From the NCBI GenBank assembly GCA_946186535.1, contig CAMHNT010000155.1, forward strand, positions 1-5,286: 5,286 nt of DNA. Reading direction: 5' to 3'. The notes beneath the pieces are model-generated. The model made no database searches. It was not told the origin of the DNA and was given only the letters and a program-made list of their open reading frames with translations. The DNA is from an uncultured Clostridia bacterium. GTDB taxonomy: Bacteria; Bacillota; Clostridia; Oscillospirales; Acutalibacteraceae. Positions 1-5,286 of the stretch are shown piece after piece; the first letter of the stretch is position 1, and every line of letters begins with the position of its first letter. A program made the position numbers and the translations under genes.

Positions 1-45
1 ATACGGAATACTGAATAGTAACATTACGACTCCGTATTATTTTTT
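1..45 (+). terminator. Inverted repeat with T-run upstream of parA (possible terminator of an upstream gene)
   Basis: ATACGGA at 1-7 is a perfect reverse complement of TCCGTAT at 31-37, and a T-rich stretch (TATTTTTTAT) follows directly. The 23-base loop can itself fold through TACT (9-12) with AGTA (17-20). This could be the terminator of a gene lying before the window, but the stem is AT-rich, the loop is long, and the arm may be cut by the window edge. The same bases also hold a possible -10 (TATTAT, 35-40) for parA with only a poor -35 (CTGAAT, 11-16), so a parA promoter here is an alternative reading. Confidence 0.35.
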
Positions 46-71
46 ATATAAGAAAAGAAAGGATATTTACA

Positions 72-830
72 ATGAGTAAAATTATTGCAATAGCCAATCA
101 GAAGGGTGGAGTCGGAAAAACGACTACTGCCGTAAACCTTTCTGCAGGTCTCGGTAAAATGGGTAAAAAGGTCCTTTTGATTGATATCGACCCACAGGGA
201 AACGCAACAAGCGGCGTCGGTGTCGATAAGAGAGCCGTTAAATACAGCACATATGACATTTTTGTAGAGGGAGTAAGCGGTAAGGATACTGTCGTTAAAA
301 CTCAGTTTCAGAATCTGAACATTCTTCCGTCAAGTCTTGATCTCGCTGCCGCGGAGCTTGAAATTGCCGACAGACAGCACAGAGAGTCAATCCTTAAAAG
401 TGCGGTTATTGAGCTAAGAGAAGAGTATGACTATATTATTATAGACTGTCCTCCGTCGCTGGGTCTTATTACCGTAAATGCGCTTTGTCTTTGCGATACG
501 ATTTTGGTGCCCATTCAGTGTGAGTATTATGCCTTGGAAGGACTTTCTCAGCTTATGAATACTGTAAGAAGGGTAAAACGTTCTTATAATGAGCATATCG
601 ATATCGAGGGCGTGCTTCTTACAATGTATGACGGAAGGCTTAATCTTACTCAGCAGGTTGTTGAAGAGGTAAAAAGATTTTTCCCGCGCAAGGTGTTCAA
701 TACCGTTATCCCGAGAGCCGTAAGACTCAGCGAGGCTCCGAGCTTTGGTACGCCGATCATGTACTATGACAGAGGCGGAAAGGGCAGCGTTGCGTATATG
801 GATCTTGCAAAGGAAATCGACAAAAGATAA
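72..830 (+). CDS. parA: Chromosome-partitioning ATPase ParA (Soj)
   Basis: A 252-residue ParA/Soj-type ATPase of the SIMIBI class. It binds ATP, dimerises on nucleoid DNA and is stimulated to hydrolyse ATP by ParB. In Firmicutes the orthologue (Soj) helps origin segregation and modulates DnaA. Visible motifs are the deviant Walker A KGGVGKTT at residues 11-18, with the signature lysine K11 and the catalytic-loop lysine K16; the A' motif DIDPQGN at 38-44, containing the D40 that activates water in this family; and Walker B IIIDCPPSLG at 122-131. The length matches chromosomal Soj proteins (about 250 residues), and there is no N-terminal DNA-binding extension as in plasmid type Ia ParA. The ATG at 72 has GAAAGGA (57-63) 8 bases upstream. 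parB follows after 11 bases, so this is a chromosomal par operon. The family call is very safe; the regulatory roles are taken from Bacillus orthologues. Confidence 0.97.
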   Translation: MSKIIAIANQKGGVGKTTTAVNLSAGLGKMGKKVLLIDIDPQGNATSGVGVDKRAVKYSTYDIFVEGVSGKDTVVKTQFQNLNILPSSLDLAAAELEIADRQHRESILKSAVIELREEYDYIIIDCPPSLGLITVNALCLCDTILVPIQCEYYALEGLSQLMNTVRRVKRSYNEHIDIEGVLLTMYDGRLNLTQQVVEEVKRFFPRKVFNTVIPRAVRLSEAPSFGTPIMYYDRGGKGSVAYMDLAKEIDKR

Positions 831-841
831 AGGAGTATGAA

Positions 842-1720
842 ATGGCAGCTAAAAAGAGCGGTTTGGGCAGAGGTTTGAGCGAGATTTTTATGCAGAACGA
901 GAGTGAGGATCAGAACAGCACCGTTACGCTGAGAATATCCGAAATCGAGCCTAACAGAAATCAGCCGCGTCAGGAGTTTGAGCCGGAGGCACTGAATGAG
1001 TTGTCGGATTCTATTGCACAGCATGGAGTGCTTCAACCGCTTGTTGTGCGTCCGATTTTCGGCGGTGGATATGAGATCGTTGCAGGCGAAAGGCGTTTCA
1101 GAGCGGCGAGAATGGCAGGACTTACTGAGGTGCCTGTTGTTATAAGGGAGCTTACCGACGCACAGACGATGGAGCTTGCTTTGATCGAAAATTTGCAGAG
1201 AGAGGATTTGTCCGATTTGGAGCTTGCTATGGGTTATGAATCTCTTATGAAGGAGTATGACATGACTCAGGAGCAGATAGCAAACACGGTCAATAAATCA
1301 CGTTCGTCTGTTGCAAATACACTTCGTCTTATGAAGCTTCCCGAAAGCGTTAAGAATATGCTTACAAACGGTGATATTTCATCGGGACATGCAAGAGCGA
1401 TTCTGGGACTGGATGGCGACGAGCTTATGGAGGTTGTCGCTCAGGAGGTTGTTGAAAACAATCTTTCCGTCAGAGAGACAGAAAAGCGTGTACAGATGAT
1501 AAATGCGCAAAAGGAAAACGGTGAGGAAGAGGTTGTTGTAAAAGAGAAGATAGACAGACGTCCTCAGTATTACCGTGAGGTTGAATTGTCGCTCAGCGAA
1601 AGCTTTGGAAGAAAGGTCGTCGTGAATCAGAAGAACAAGTCAAGCGGTACGCTGGTTCTTGAATTTTACGGTGAAGAGGATCTGAAGGAGCTTCTGAAGC
1701 ATTTCAGAGACGATTTTTAA
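842..1720 (+). CDS. parB: Chromosome-partitioning protein ParB (Spo0J)
   Basis: A 292-residue ParB/Spo0J. In this family the protein binds parS sites, uses CTP to close into a sliding clamp, spreads along DNA, loads SMC condensin and stimulates ParA. The N-terminal KSGLGRGL (residues 5-12) carries the LGRGL ParA-interaction motif. The CTP-binding N domain follows, with NQPR (40-43), GERRFRAA (82-89) and ENLQRE (116-121). The central helix-turn-helix that reads parS starts at MTQEQIA (141-147) and runs to about 167. The C-terminal dimerisation domain is about residues 235-292. Its AAAGGAG site (829-835) overlaps the parA stop codon (TAA, 828-830) and lies 6 bases before the ATG, so translation is probably coupled to parA. 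Noc is a paralogue of ParB, but the adjacent Soj-type ParA and the LGRGL motif favour Spo0J. All key motifs are intact. No parS-like 16-mer was found in the window. Confidence 0.96.
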   Translation: MAAKKSGLGRGLSEIFMQNESEDQNSTVTLRISEIEPNRNQPRQEFEPEALNELSDSIAQHGVLQPLVVRPIFGGGYEIVAGERRFRAARMAGLTEVPVVIRELTDAQTMELALIENLQREDLSDLELAMGYESLMKEYDMTQEQIANTVNKSRSSVANTLRLMKLPESVKNMLTNGDISSGHARAILGLDGDELMEVVAQEVVENNLSVRETEKRVQMINAQKENGEEEVVVKEKIDRRPQYYREVELSLSESFGRKVVVNQKNKSSGTLVLEFYGEEDLKELLKHFRDDF

Positions 1721-1741
1721 CAGATAAATTAGAAATAATTG

Positions 1742-1759
1742 TATCCTTTTTGAGGGATA
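1742..1759 (+). other. Small hairpin between parB and serS
   Basis: TATCCTT (1742-1748) pairs with AGGGATA (1753-1759) around a TTTG loop, giving 7 pairs including one G-T. It is followed only by TTGTTAT, not a real T-run. It lies 22 bases after the parB stop and 13 bases before the serS AAGGAG site. It may be a weak attenuator, an RNA-processing or stability element, or nothing. It is far too small to be a serine T-box leader. Confidence 0.35.
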
Positions 1760-1786
1760 TTGTTATAAAACAAAGGAGAAATAAAA

Positions 1787-3064
1787 ATGCTTGATATTAA
1801 GTTTTTGAGGGAAAATCCGGACATAGTAAAGGAAAATATAAAGAAGAAGTTTCAGGACAGTAAGCTTCCGCTTGTTGACGAGGTTATTGAGCTTGACAAC
1901 GAGAGAAGAGCAACTCAGCAGAAGGCGGACGCTCTGAGAGCAGACAGAAATAAATATTCAAAGCAGATCGGTGCTTTGATGGGTCAGGGCAAAAAAGAAG
2001 AGGCTGAGGAGATGAAGAAGCTCGTAACGGAGAAGTCGGAGGAGCTTGCAAGGCTTGAAGAGCTTGAAACGGAGCTTGGCGAAAAGGTAAAGAAGAACAT
2101 GATGATCATTCCGAACATCATTGACGAGAGTGTTCCGATCGGAAAGGACGACAGCGAGAACGTTGAAATCCAGAAATACGGCGATCCTTTTGTTCCTGAG
2201 TTTGAGATTCCATATCATACCGATATCATGGAAAAGCTCAACGGTATTGACCTCGACAGCGCAAGACGTGTTGCAGGAAACGGATTCTACTATCTTATGG
2301 GCGATATCGCAAGACTTCACTCCGCCGTTATCAGCTATGCACGTGACTTTATGATTGACAGGGGCTTTACCTACTGTGTACCGCCGTTCATGATCAGAAG
2401 CGATGTTGTGACAGGTGTAATGAGCTTCGCAGAAATGGACGCAATGATGTACAAGATTGAGGGAGAGGATCTCTATCTTATTGGCACAAGCGAACATTCA
2501 ATGATCGGTAAGTTTATTGATACGGTTATCACGGAGGATCAGCTTCCTCAGACATTGACCAGCTATTCGCCTTGTTTCAGAAAGGAAAAGGGCGCGCACG
2601 GTATCGAGGAGCGTGGTGTTTATCGTATTCATCAGTTTGAGAAGCAGGAAATGATTGTAGTGTGCAAGCCTGAGGAGAGCAAAATCTGGTTCGATAAGCT
2701 CTGGCAGAATACGGTTGATCTTTTCCGTTCGCTTGATATTCCTGTTCGTACTCTTGAGTGCTGCTCGGGTGACTTGGCAGATCTTAAGGTAAAGAGTATC
2801 GACGTTGAAGCATGGTCGCCGCGTCAGAAGAAATATTTTGAGGTCGGTTCATGTTCAAACCTCGGTGACGCACAGGCTCGCCGTCTGAAAATCAGAGTAA
2901 GCGCAGGCAAAAACAAATATTTCGCACATACTCTCAATAATACCGTTGTTGCACCTCCGAGAATGCTTATTGCATTCCTTGAAAATAATCTTAACGAGGA
3001 TGGCTCGATAAGAATTCCTAAGGCTCTAAGACCTTATATGGGCGGTAAGGAAGTAATTAAATAA
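1787..3064 (+). CDS. serS: Seryl-tRNA synthetase (variant active-site motifs)
   Basis: A cytoplasmic class II aminoacyl-tRNA synthetase that activates serine with ATP and charges tRNA-Ser, and also tRNA-Sec where present. It has 425 residues, the usual SerRS length. The start MLDIKFLRENPD is typical, and the charged stretch at about 30-105 is the antiparallel coiled-coil arm that grips the long variable arm of tRNA-Ser. Class II motif 2 is FRKE (264-267) through RIHQFEK (280-286). The serine-site region is GTSEH (233-237), where most bacterial enzymes have a TAE triplet. Other landmarks are CSGDL (326-330), GSCSNLGDAQARR (354-366), and motif 3 with TLNN (382-385) and the conserved arginine R392. 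AAGGAG (1773-1778) lies 8 bases before the ATG. It is probably cotranscribed with parAB because only 66 bases separate them and no strong terminator or usable promoter is visible. Methanogen-type zinc SerRS is excluded by length and sequence. The function is secure; only the subtype is unusual. Confidence 0.96.
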   Translation: MLDIKFLRENPDIVKENIKKKFQDSKLPLVDEVIELDNERRATQQKADALRADRNKYSKQIGALMGQGKKEEAEEMKKLVTEKSEELARLEELETELGEKVKKNMMIIPNIIDESVPIGKDDSENVEIQKYGDPFVPEFEIPYHTDIMEKLNGIDLDSARRVAGNGFYYLMGDIARLHSAVISYARDFMIDRGFTYCVPPFMIRSDVVTGVMSFAEMDAMMYKIEGEDLYLIGTSEHSMIGKFIDTVITEDQLPQTLTSYSPCFRKEKGAHGIEERGVYRIHQFEKQEMIVVCKPEESKIWFDKLWQNTVDLFRSLDIPVRTLECCSGDLADLKVKSIDVEAWSPRQKKYFEVGSCSNLGDAQARRLKIRVSAGKNKYFAHTLNNTVVAPPRMLIAFLENNLNEDGSIRIPKALRPYMGGKEVIK

Positions 3065-3076
3065 TTTTATATGATT

Positions 3077-3117
3077 AAGGGCAGACTGCTGTGATCGGCG
3101 GCTGTCCTTTAATTTAT
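3077..3117 (+). terminator. Rho-independent-type terminator after serS
   Basis: AAGGGCAG (3077-3084) pairs with CTGTCCTT (3102-3109), including one G-T pair. After a bulged A3085, CTGCT (3086-3090) continues to pair with GGCGG (3097-3101), leaving the loop GTGATC. A T-rich tail interrupted by AA (TTTAATTTAT) follows the right arm. It begins 12 bases after the serS stop, so it most likely ends the parA-parB-serS transcript. The tail is not a perfect T-run, hence moderate confidence. Confidence 0.7.
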
Positions 3118-3127
3118 ACAATAAAGT

Positions 3128-3201
3128 TTAAAAGGGGATCGGTAAAGTTTTTGCCAAGCTTTTTCAAAAAGCTGGTGGCTTTTAAAGGGCAAATCCCTTA
3201 A
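3128..3201. repeat. Structured intergenic element, REP/MITE-like
   Basis: About 74 bases packed with inverted repeats. Imperfect terminal arms, AGGGGAT (3133-3139) and ATCCCTT (3193-3199), can pair with one another. Between them is a hairpin in which GCCA (3153-3156) pairs with TGGC (3176-3179) and AGCTTTTT (3157-3164) pairs with AAAAAGCT (3166-3173), with GG (3174-3175) bulged; four Ts follow at 3180-3183. The right arm can instead pair locally, AAGGG (3185-3189) with CCCTT (3195-3199). The + strand reads openly as ...KFLPSFFKKLVAFKGQIP then stop, with no start codon, a spurious peptide style I recall from dispersed repeats in ruminococcal genomes. No second copy is in this window, so repeat status is inference. 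It may also act as a second terminator. Confidence 0.5.
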
Positions 3202-3227
3202 CTATTTCGTTGTTTTATAAAAATATT

Positions 3228-3232
3228 GGGAG
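3228..3232 (+). promoter_or_regulatory. Ribosome binding site fixing the HAD gene start
   Basis: GGGAG at 3228-3232 lies 7 bases before the ATG at 3240. The reading frame is open further upstream to a TTG at 3210, but no Shine-Dalgarno sequence precedes that TTG, and the extra 10 residues would come before the usual HAD N-terminus. The ATG at 3240 is therefore preferred. Confidence 0.75.
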
Positions 3233-3239
3233 TGGTTAT

Positions 3240-4064
3240 ATGATAAAGGCTATATTTTTTGATTTGGACGGAACATTGTTAAACAGTGAAAAGGTAATAC
3301 CTCAGTCTGCGGTTAAGGCGATGAAAATCTGTAAGGCAAAGGGGATAAAGCTTTTTCTCGCTACGGCGAGAATGCCTTCTGCTGAAAAATCCCTTAATTG
3401 GAATAAGGATATAACCTCGCTTTTCGACGGAGGTGTTTACTGCAACGGTGCAATAAATATTGTCGGAGATGAAGTCTGCTATAATTATATAAACGGTGAG
3501 GTTGTCCACAGTATTGTGACGGCTATGAAACAGTTTCCTGACATTAATATTTCTTTTCAGTCCAAAGATAACAGGCATGCTTTCAAGAATATGTTATCGG
3601 ACAGTGAGCTTTTGCTCTGGGGAGTTGAGAAAGAAAAAATCTTTTCCACAGAAAATTTTGGTTATGAGGAAATTCTGAAGCTTCTTATATTTGACGGAGG
3701 ATTTTCAACCGTGCTTAAGGATATTCCCGGGCAAGTTATCAACATTATTTCAGAAATATGTGGAAAACTTGCGAAGCTTTATGTAACGGACTCCGGTAAA
3801 GTTATTCAGGTAGGAAGTATCAATGCAAGCAAGTATAACGGAACTGAATATATTAGGAAAAGTCTCGGATATGATAGGGAGGAAACCGCCGTTTTTGGTG
3901 ATGATCTGAACGATATGGAGATGATAAAGGGGTATAGAAATTCTGTCGCTATGGGGAATGGAGTTGATGAAATCAAAGCGGTGGCAGGATTTGTGACAAA
4001 AAGAAACGATGATGACGGAATAGCTTATGCGCTGGAGAAGATGATTGGATTTCAAAAGAGTTAA
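3240..4064 (+). CDS. Cof-type HAD-superfamily phosphatase (haloacid dehalogenase-like hydrolase)
   Basis: A 274-residue predicted cytosolic, Mg-dependent phosphatase of the HAD superfamily, Cof (type IIB) subfamily. Motif I is FFDLDGTLL (residues 6-14), with nucleophile D8 and acid/base D10. Motif II is LATAR (40-44), with T42 in the phosphate-binding position. Motif III is the lysine K198 in NASKYNGTEYI. Motif IV is GDDLNDMEM (220-228), supplying the metal-binding aspartates. The roughly 110-150 residues between motifs II and III form the cap, which sets substrate choice. Family members act on sugar phosphates, pyridoxal phosphate, flavin precursors or nucleotides, and the substrate cannot be read from sequence. 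All catalytic residues are present. Lines I counted by eye are 37-40% GC, against about 48-60% in sampled lines of serS and the DUF1846 gene. The gene lies behind a terminator and a structured element, so it is probably separate from serS; no clear promoter of its own was found, and no GC-rich terminator follows it. Confidence 0.9.
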   Translation: MIKAIFFDLDGTLLNSEKVIPQSAVKAMKICKAKGIKLFLATARMPSAEKSLNWNKDITSLFDGGVYCNGAINIVGDEVCYNYINGEVVHSIVTAMKQFPDINISFQSKDNRHAFKNMLSDSELLLWGVEKEKIFSTENFGYEEILKLLIFDGGFSTVLKDIPGQVINIISEICGKLAKLYVTDSGKVIQVGSINASKYNGTEYIRKSLGYDREETAVFGDDLNDMEMIKGYRNSVAMGNGVDEIKAVAGFVTKRNDDDGIAYALEKMIGFQKS

Positions 4065-4180
4065 TAATTTGCATTTTAGAGAGAGGAATTTTGAAGTTGA
4101 TTAATTGTTGCTTGAAAAAGTAATAATAGCGTTTCGGAAAAAATGTTAAATTACAATTAGTTTACACTTGGTTAAATTCG
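4065..4180. other. AT-rich intergenic stretch with no recognisable gene
   Basis: This stretch between the HAD stop codon and the next promoter is strongly AT-rich. I see no reading frame with a ribosome site, no tRNA-like fold and no convincing GC-rich terminator. The only inverted match noted is an AT-only 7-mer pair (4102-4108 and 4153-4159), which is likely chance. Confidence 0.5.
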
Positions 4181-4210
4181 TTGATTTACATATTCAAAGT
4201 ATGATATAAT
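4181..4210 (+). promoter_or_regulatory. Sigma-A-type promoter of the DUF1846 gene, extended -10
   Basis: A perfect TATAAT at 4205-4210 is preceded by TG at 4202-4203, forming an extended -10 (TGATATAAT). A partial -35, TTGATT (4181-4186), lies 18 bases upstream of the -10. Transcription would start near 4217 and give an untranslated leader of about 110 bases before the ATG at 4328. It is the best promoter match in the window and suggests that the DUF1846 gene is transcribed independently of the HAD gene. Confidence 0.75.
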
Positions 4211-4250
4211 TAAGATGTTATTTTTAGTCGAATTATGTATTAAAGCCAAT

Positions 4251-4277
4251 GTGAAAAACGCTTTTTCACTTAGCGTT
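4251..4277 (+). promoter_or_regulatory. Two mutually exclusive hairpins in the DUF1846 leader
   Basis: GTGAAAAA (4251-4258) is a perfect reverse complement of TTTTTCAC (4262-4269), with loop CGC: 8 pairs. An overlapping alternative pairs AACGCT (4257-4262) with AGCGTT (4272-4277) around a 9-base loop. The two share bases 4257-4269 and cannot form together. A weak outer stem, AAGC (4243-4246) with GCTT (4281-4284), could enclose either. The 19-base dyad could instead be a DNA operator just downstream of the promoter. It matches no riboswitch family that I recognise. Confidence 0.5.
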
Positions 4278-4313
4278 AATGCTTCGATAGATTGTACAGA
4301 CAGATTAAGAAAA

Positions 4314-4325
4314 AGAGAGAGAGAG
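4314..4325 (+). promoter_or_regulatory. Atypical (AG)6 ribosome-binding tract
   Basis: The only purine-rich tract before the ATG at 4328 is a run of six AG units, not the AAGGAG seen before parB and serS. GAGAG at 4315-4319 gives an 8-base spacer, and other registers of the tract could also pair weakly with the anti-Shine-Dalgarno sequence. This suggests moderate or register-tolerant initiation. The start itself is well supported by the protein's N-terminus. Confidence 0.55.
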
Positions 4326-4327
4326 TA

Positions 4328-5286
4328 ATGAACAGGATAGGATTTGACAACGATAAATACCTCAAGCTTCAATCGGAAAAAATTCTTGAAAGAATCAACA
4401 GCTTCGGCGGTAAGCTCTATATGGAGTTCGGTGGCAAGCTTTTTGATGATTTCCACGCTTCAAGAGTTCTTCCGGGATTTGAGCCTGACAGCAAGGTCAG
4501 AATGCTTTTGAAGCTTAAAGAACAGACGGAAATTATTTTCGCTATCAATGCGGCGGCTATTGAACAGAATAAAATGAGAAGTGATATCGGTATCACATAT
4601 GATATGGATATTCTCCGACTGATCGATAAGCTCACCGAGATAGGACTCTATGTCGGATCGGTTGTTATCACACAGTATAACTCACAGCCGTCCGCCGACA
4701 AATTCAAGACAAGGCTTGAAAATCTCGGTATAAAGGTTTATCTTCACTATCCGATTGCCGGCTATCCGTCAAACCCTCAGTTCATAGTTAGCGAAGAGGG
4801 TTTCGGAAAGAACGATTATATAGAAACATCACGTTCGCTTATAGTCGTAACTGCACCGGGGCCGGGAAGCGGCAAAATGGCGACCTGCCTTTCTCAGCTC
4901 TATCACGACAACAAGCGCGGCATTAAAGCCGGATACGCAAAGTATGAGACATTCCCGGTGTGGAGCATTCCGCTTATGCACCCGGTAAATCTCGCTTATG
5001 AGGCGGCTACGGCCGACCTTAACGACGTTAATATGATAGACCCATGGCATCTTCAGGCTTATGGTGAAACAACGGTAAATTATAACCGTGACGTTGAGGT
5101 TTTCCCGGTGCTGAACGCTATCTTTGAAAAGATTTCCGGTGAGTCACCGTACAAGTCGCCTACGGATATGGGCGTTAACATGGTAGGCTTTGCGATAACC
5201 GACGACGAGGCTGTGAGCGAAGCTTCAAAGCAGGAGATCATCAGACGTTACTATGCGGCTTTGCAGAAGAATAAGCAGACCGGTAC
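4328..5286 (+). CDS. DUF1846 (UPF0371) family protein, 3' end beyond the window
   Basis: The open frame runs off the right edge after 319 complete codons plus two bases. The family is usually about 500 residues, so roughly the first two thirds are present. I recognise it from its N-terminus, GFDNDKYL (residues 5-12), FGGKLFDDFHASRVLPGF (34-51), the nucleotide-binding-like loop TAPGPGSGKMATCLSQLYHD (175-194), the conserved block from FPVWSIPLMHPVNLAYEAAT (209-228) to DPWHL (238-242), and SPTDMGVNMVGF (277-288). GPGSGKM resembles a P-loop but lacks the canonical GxxxxGK[ST] pattern: the residue five before the GK glycine is P177, and M184 replaces Ser/Thr. No signal peptide or membrane segment is visible, so it is probably cytosolic. 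The family's biochemical role is, to my knowledge, not established, and no function is assigned here. The ATG at 4328 has its own promoter and leader. Confidence 0.9.
   Translation, partial: MNRIGFDNDKYLKLQSEKILERINSFGGKLYMEFGGKLFDDFHASRVLPGFEPDSKVRMLLKLKEQTEIIFAINAAAIEQNKMRSDIGITYDMDILRLIDKLTEIGLYVGSVVITQYNSQPSADKFKTRLENLGIKVYLHYPIAGYPSNPQFIVSEEGFGKNDYIETSRSLIVVTAPGPGSGKMATCLSQLYHDNKRGIKAGYAKYETFPVWSIPLMHPVNLAYEAATADLNDVNMIDPWHLQAYGETTVNYNRDVEVFPVLNAIFEKISGESPYKSPTDMGVNMVGFAITDDEAVSEASKQEIIRRYYAALQKNKQTG

Noticed and set aside
1761..1769. Extended -10-like TGTTATAAA just upstream of serS.
   Set aside because: Transcription would start at about 1776, inside the serS ribosome binding site (1773-1778), leaving no usable leader, and no good -35 is present.
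2335..2350. CACGTG core (2340-2345) inside serS as a possible parS site for ParB.
   Set aside because: Only the six-base core fits the TGTTTCACGTGAAACA consensus; of the ten flanking bases about two match, so ParB would not be expected to recognise it.
1958..2497. Long minus-strand open frame (179 codons) opposite serS, and smaller minus-strand frames opposite parA, parB, the HAD gene and the DUF1846 gene.
   Set aside because: They lie antisense to clearly conserved coding sequences, show no recognisable domain and read as low-complexity shadow translations.
3121..3201. Plus-strand open frame through the structured element ending FKGQIP-stop, as a small protein gene.
   Set aside because: It has no ATG, GTG or TTG start with a ribosome site before the conserved-looking part, and the bases are better explained by inverted-repeat structure.
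3210..3239. TTG start at 3210 adding 10 residues to the HAD protein.
   Set aside because: No Shine-Dalgarno sequence precedes it, and the ATG at 3240 has GGGAG at a 7-base spacing and gives the normal HAD N-terminus.
4102..4159. Inverted match TAATTGT (4102-4108) and ACAATTA (4153-4159) as a hairpin or terminator after the HAD gene.
   Set aside because: The arms are almost wholly A/T, 44 bases apart, and have no T-run; such matches are expected by chance in AT-rich sequence.

Overview
The window looks like part of a chromosome from a low-to-moderate-GC Gram-positive bacterium. A gut-type clostridial (Ruminococcaceae/Oscillospiraceae-like) host is my best inference. The reasons are AAGGAG-type ribosome binding sites, a chromosomal soj/spo0J (parA/parB) pair, a SerRS variant I associate with Clostridia, a DUF1846 gene, and an intergenic repeat of a style I recall from that group. 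No rRNA, tRNA, CRISPR array, insertion sequence or phage gene is visible.

Layout, all genes on the + strand: a short leader with an inverted repeat (1-71); parA (72-830); parB (842-1720), 11 bases later; serS (1787-3064), 66 bases later; a terminator-like hairpin (about 3077-3117); a compact structured intergenic element (about 3128-3201); a Cof-type HAD phosphatase gene (3240-4064); a 263-base AT-rich intergenic region with a good promoter and an mRNA leader that can fold two exclusive ways (4065-4327); and the 5' part of a DUF1846/UPF0371 gene (4328 to the window edge).

parA, parB and serS are probably one transcription unit ending at the hairpin after serS. ParA and ParB act together in origin segregation and SMC loading. 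SerRS charges tRNA-Ser and is linked to them by position, not by pathway. The HAD gene is more AT-rich than its neighbours and lies behind the structured element, so it may be a later insertion or simply a faster-changing accessory gene. The DUF1846 gene has its own promoter and is a separate unit.

Most of the window is ordinary. The parts that deserve a second look are the MITE/REP-like element after serS, the alternative hairpins in the DUF1846 leader, the non-standard SerRS active-site motifs, and the uncharacterised DUF1846 protein with its P-loop-like motif. I see no convincing new defence or mobile system.
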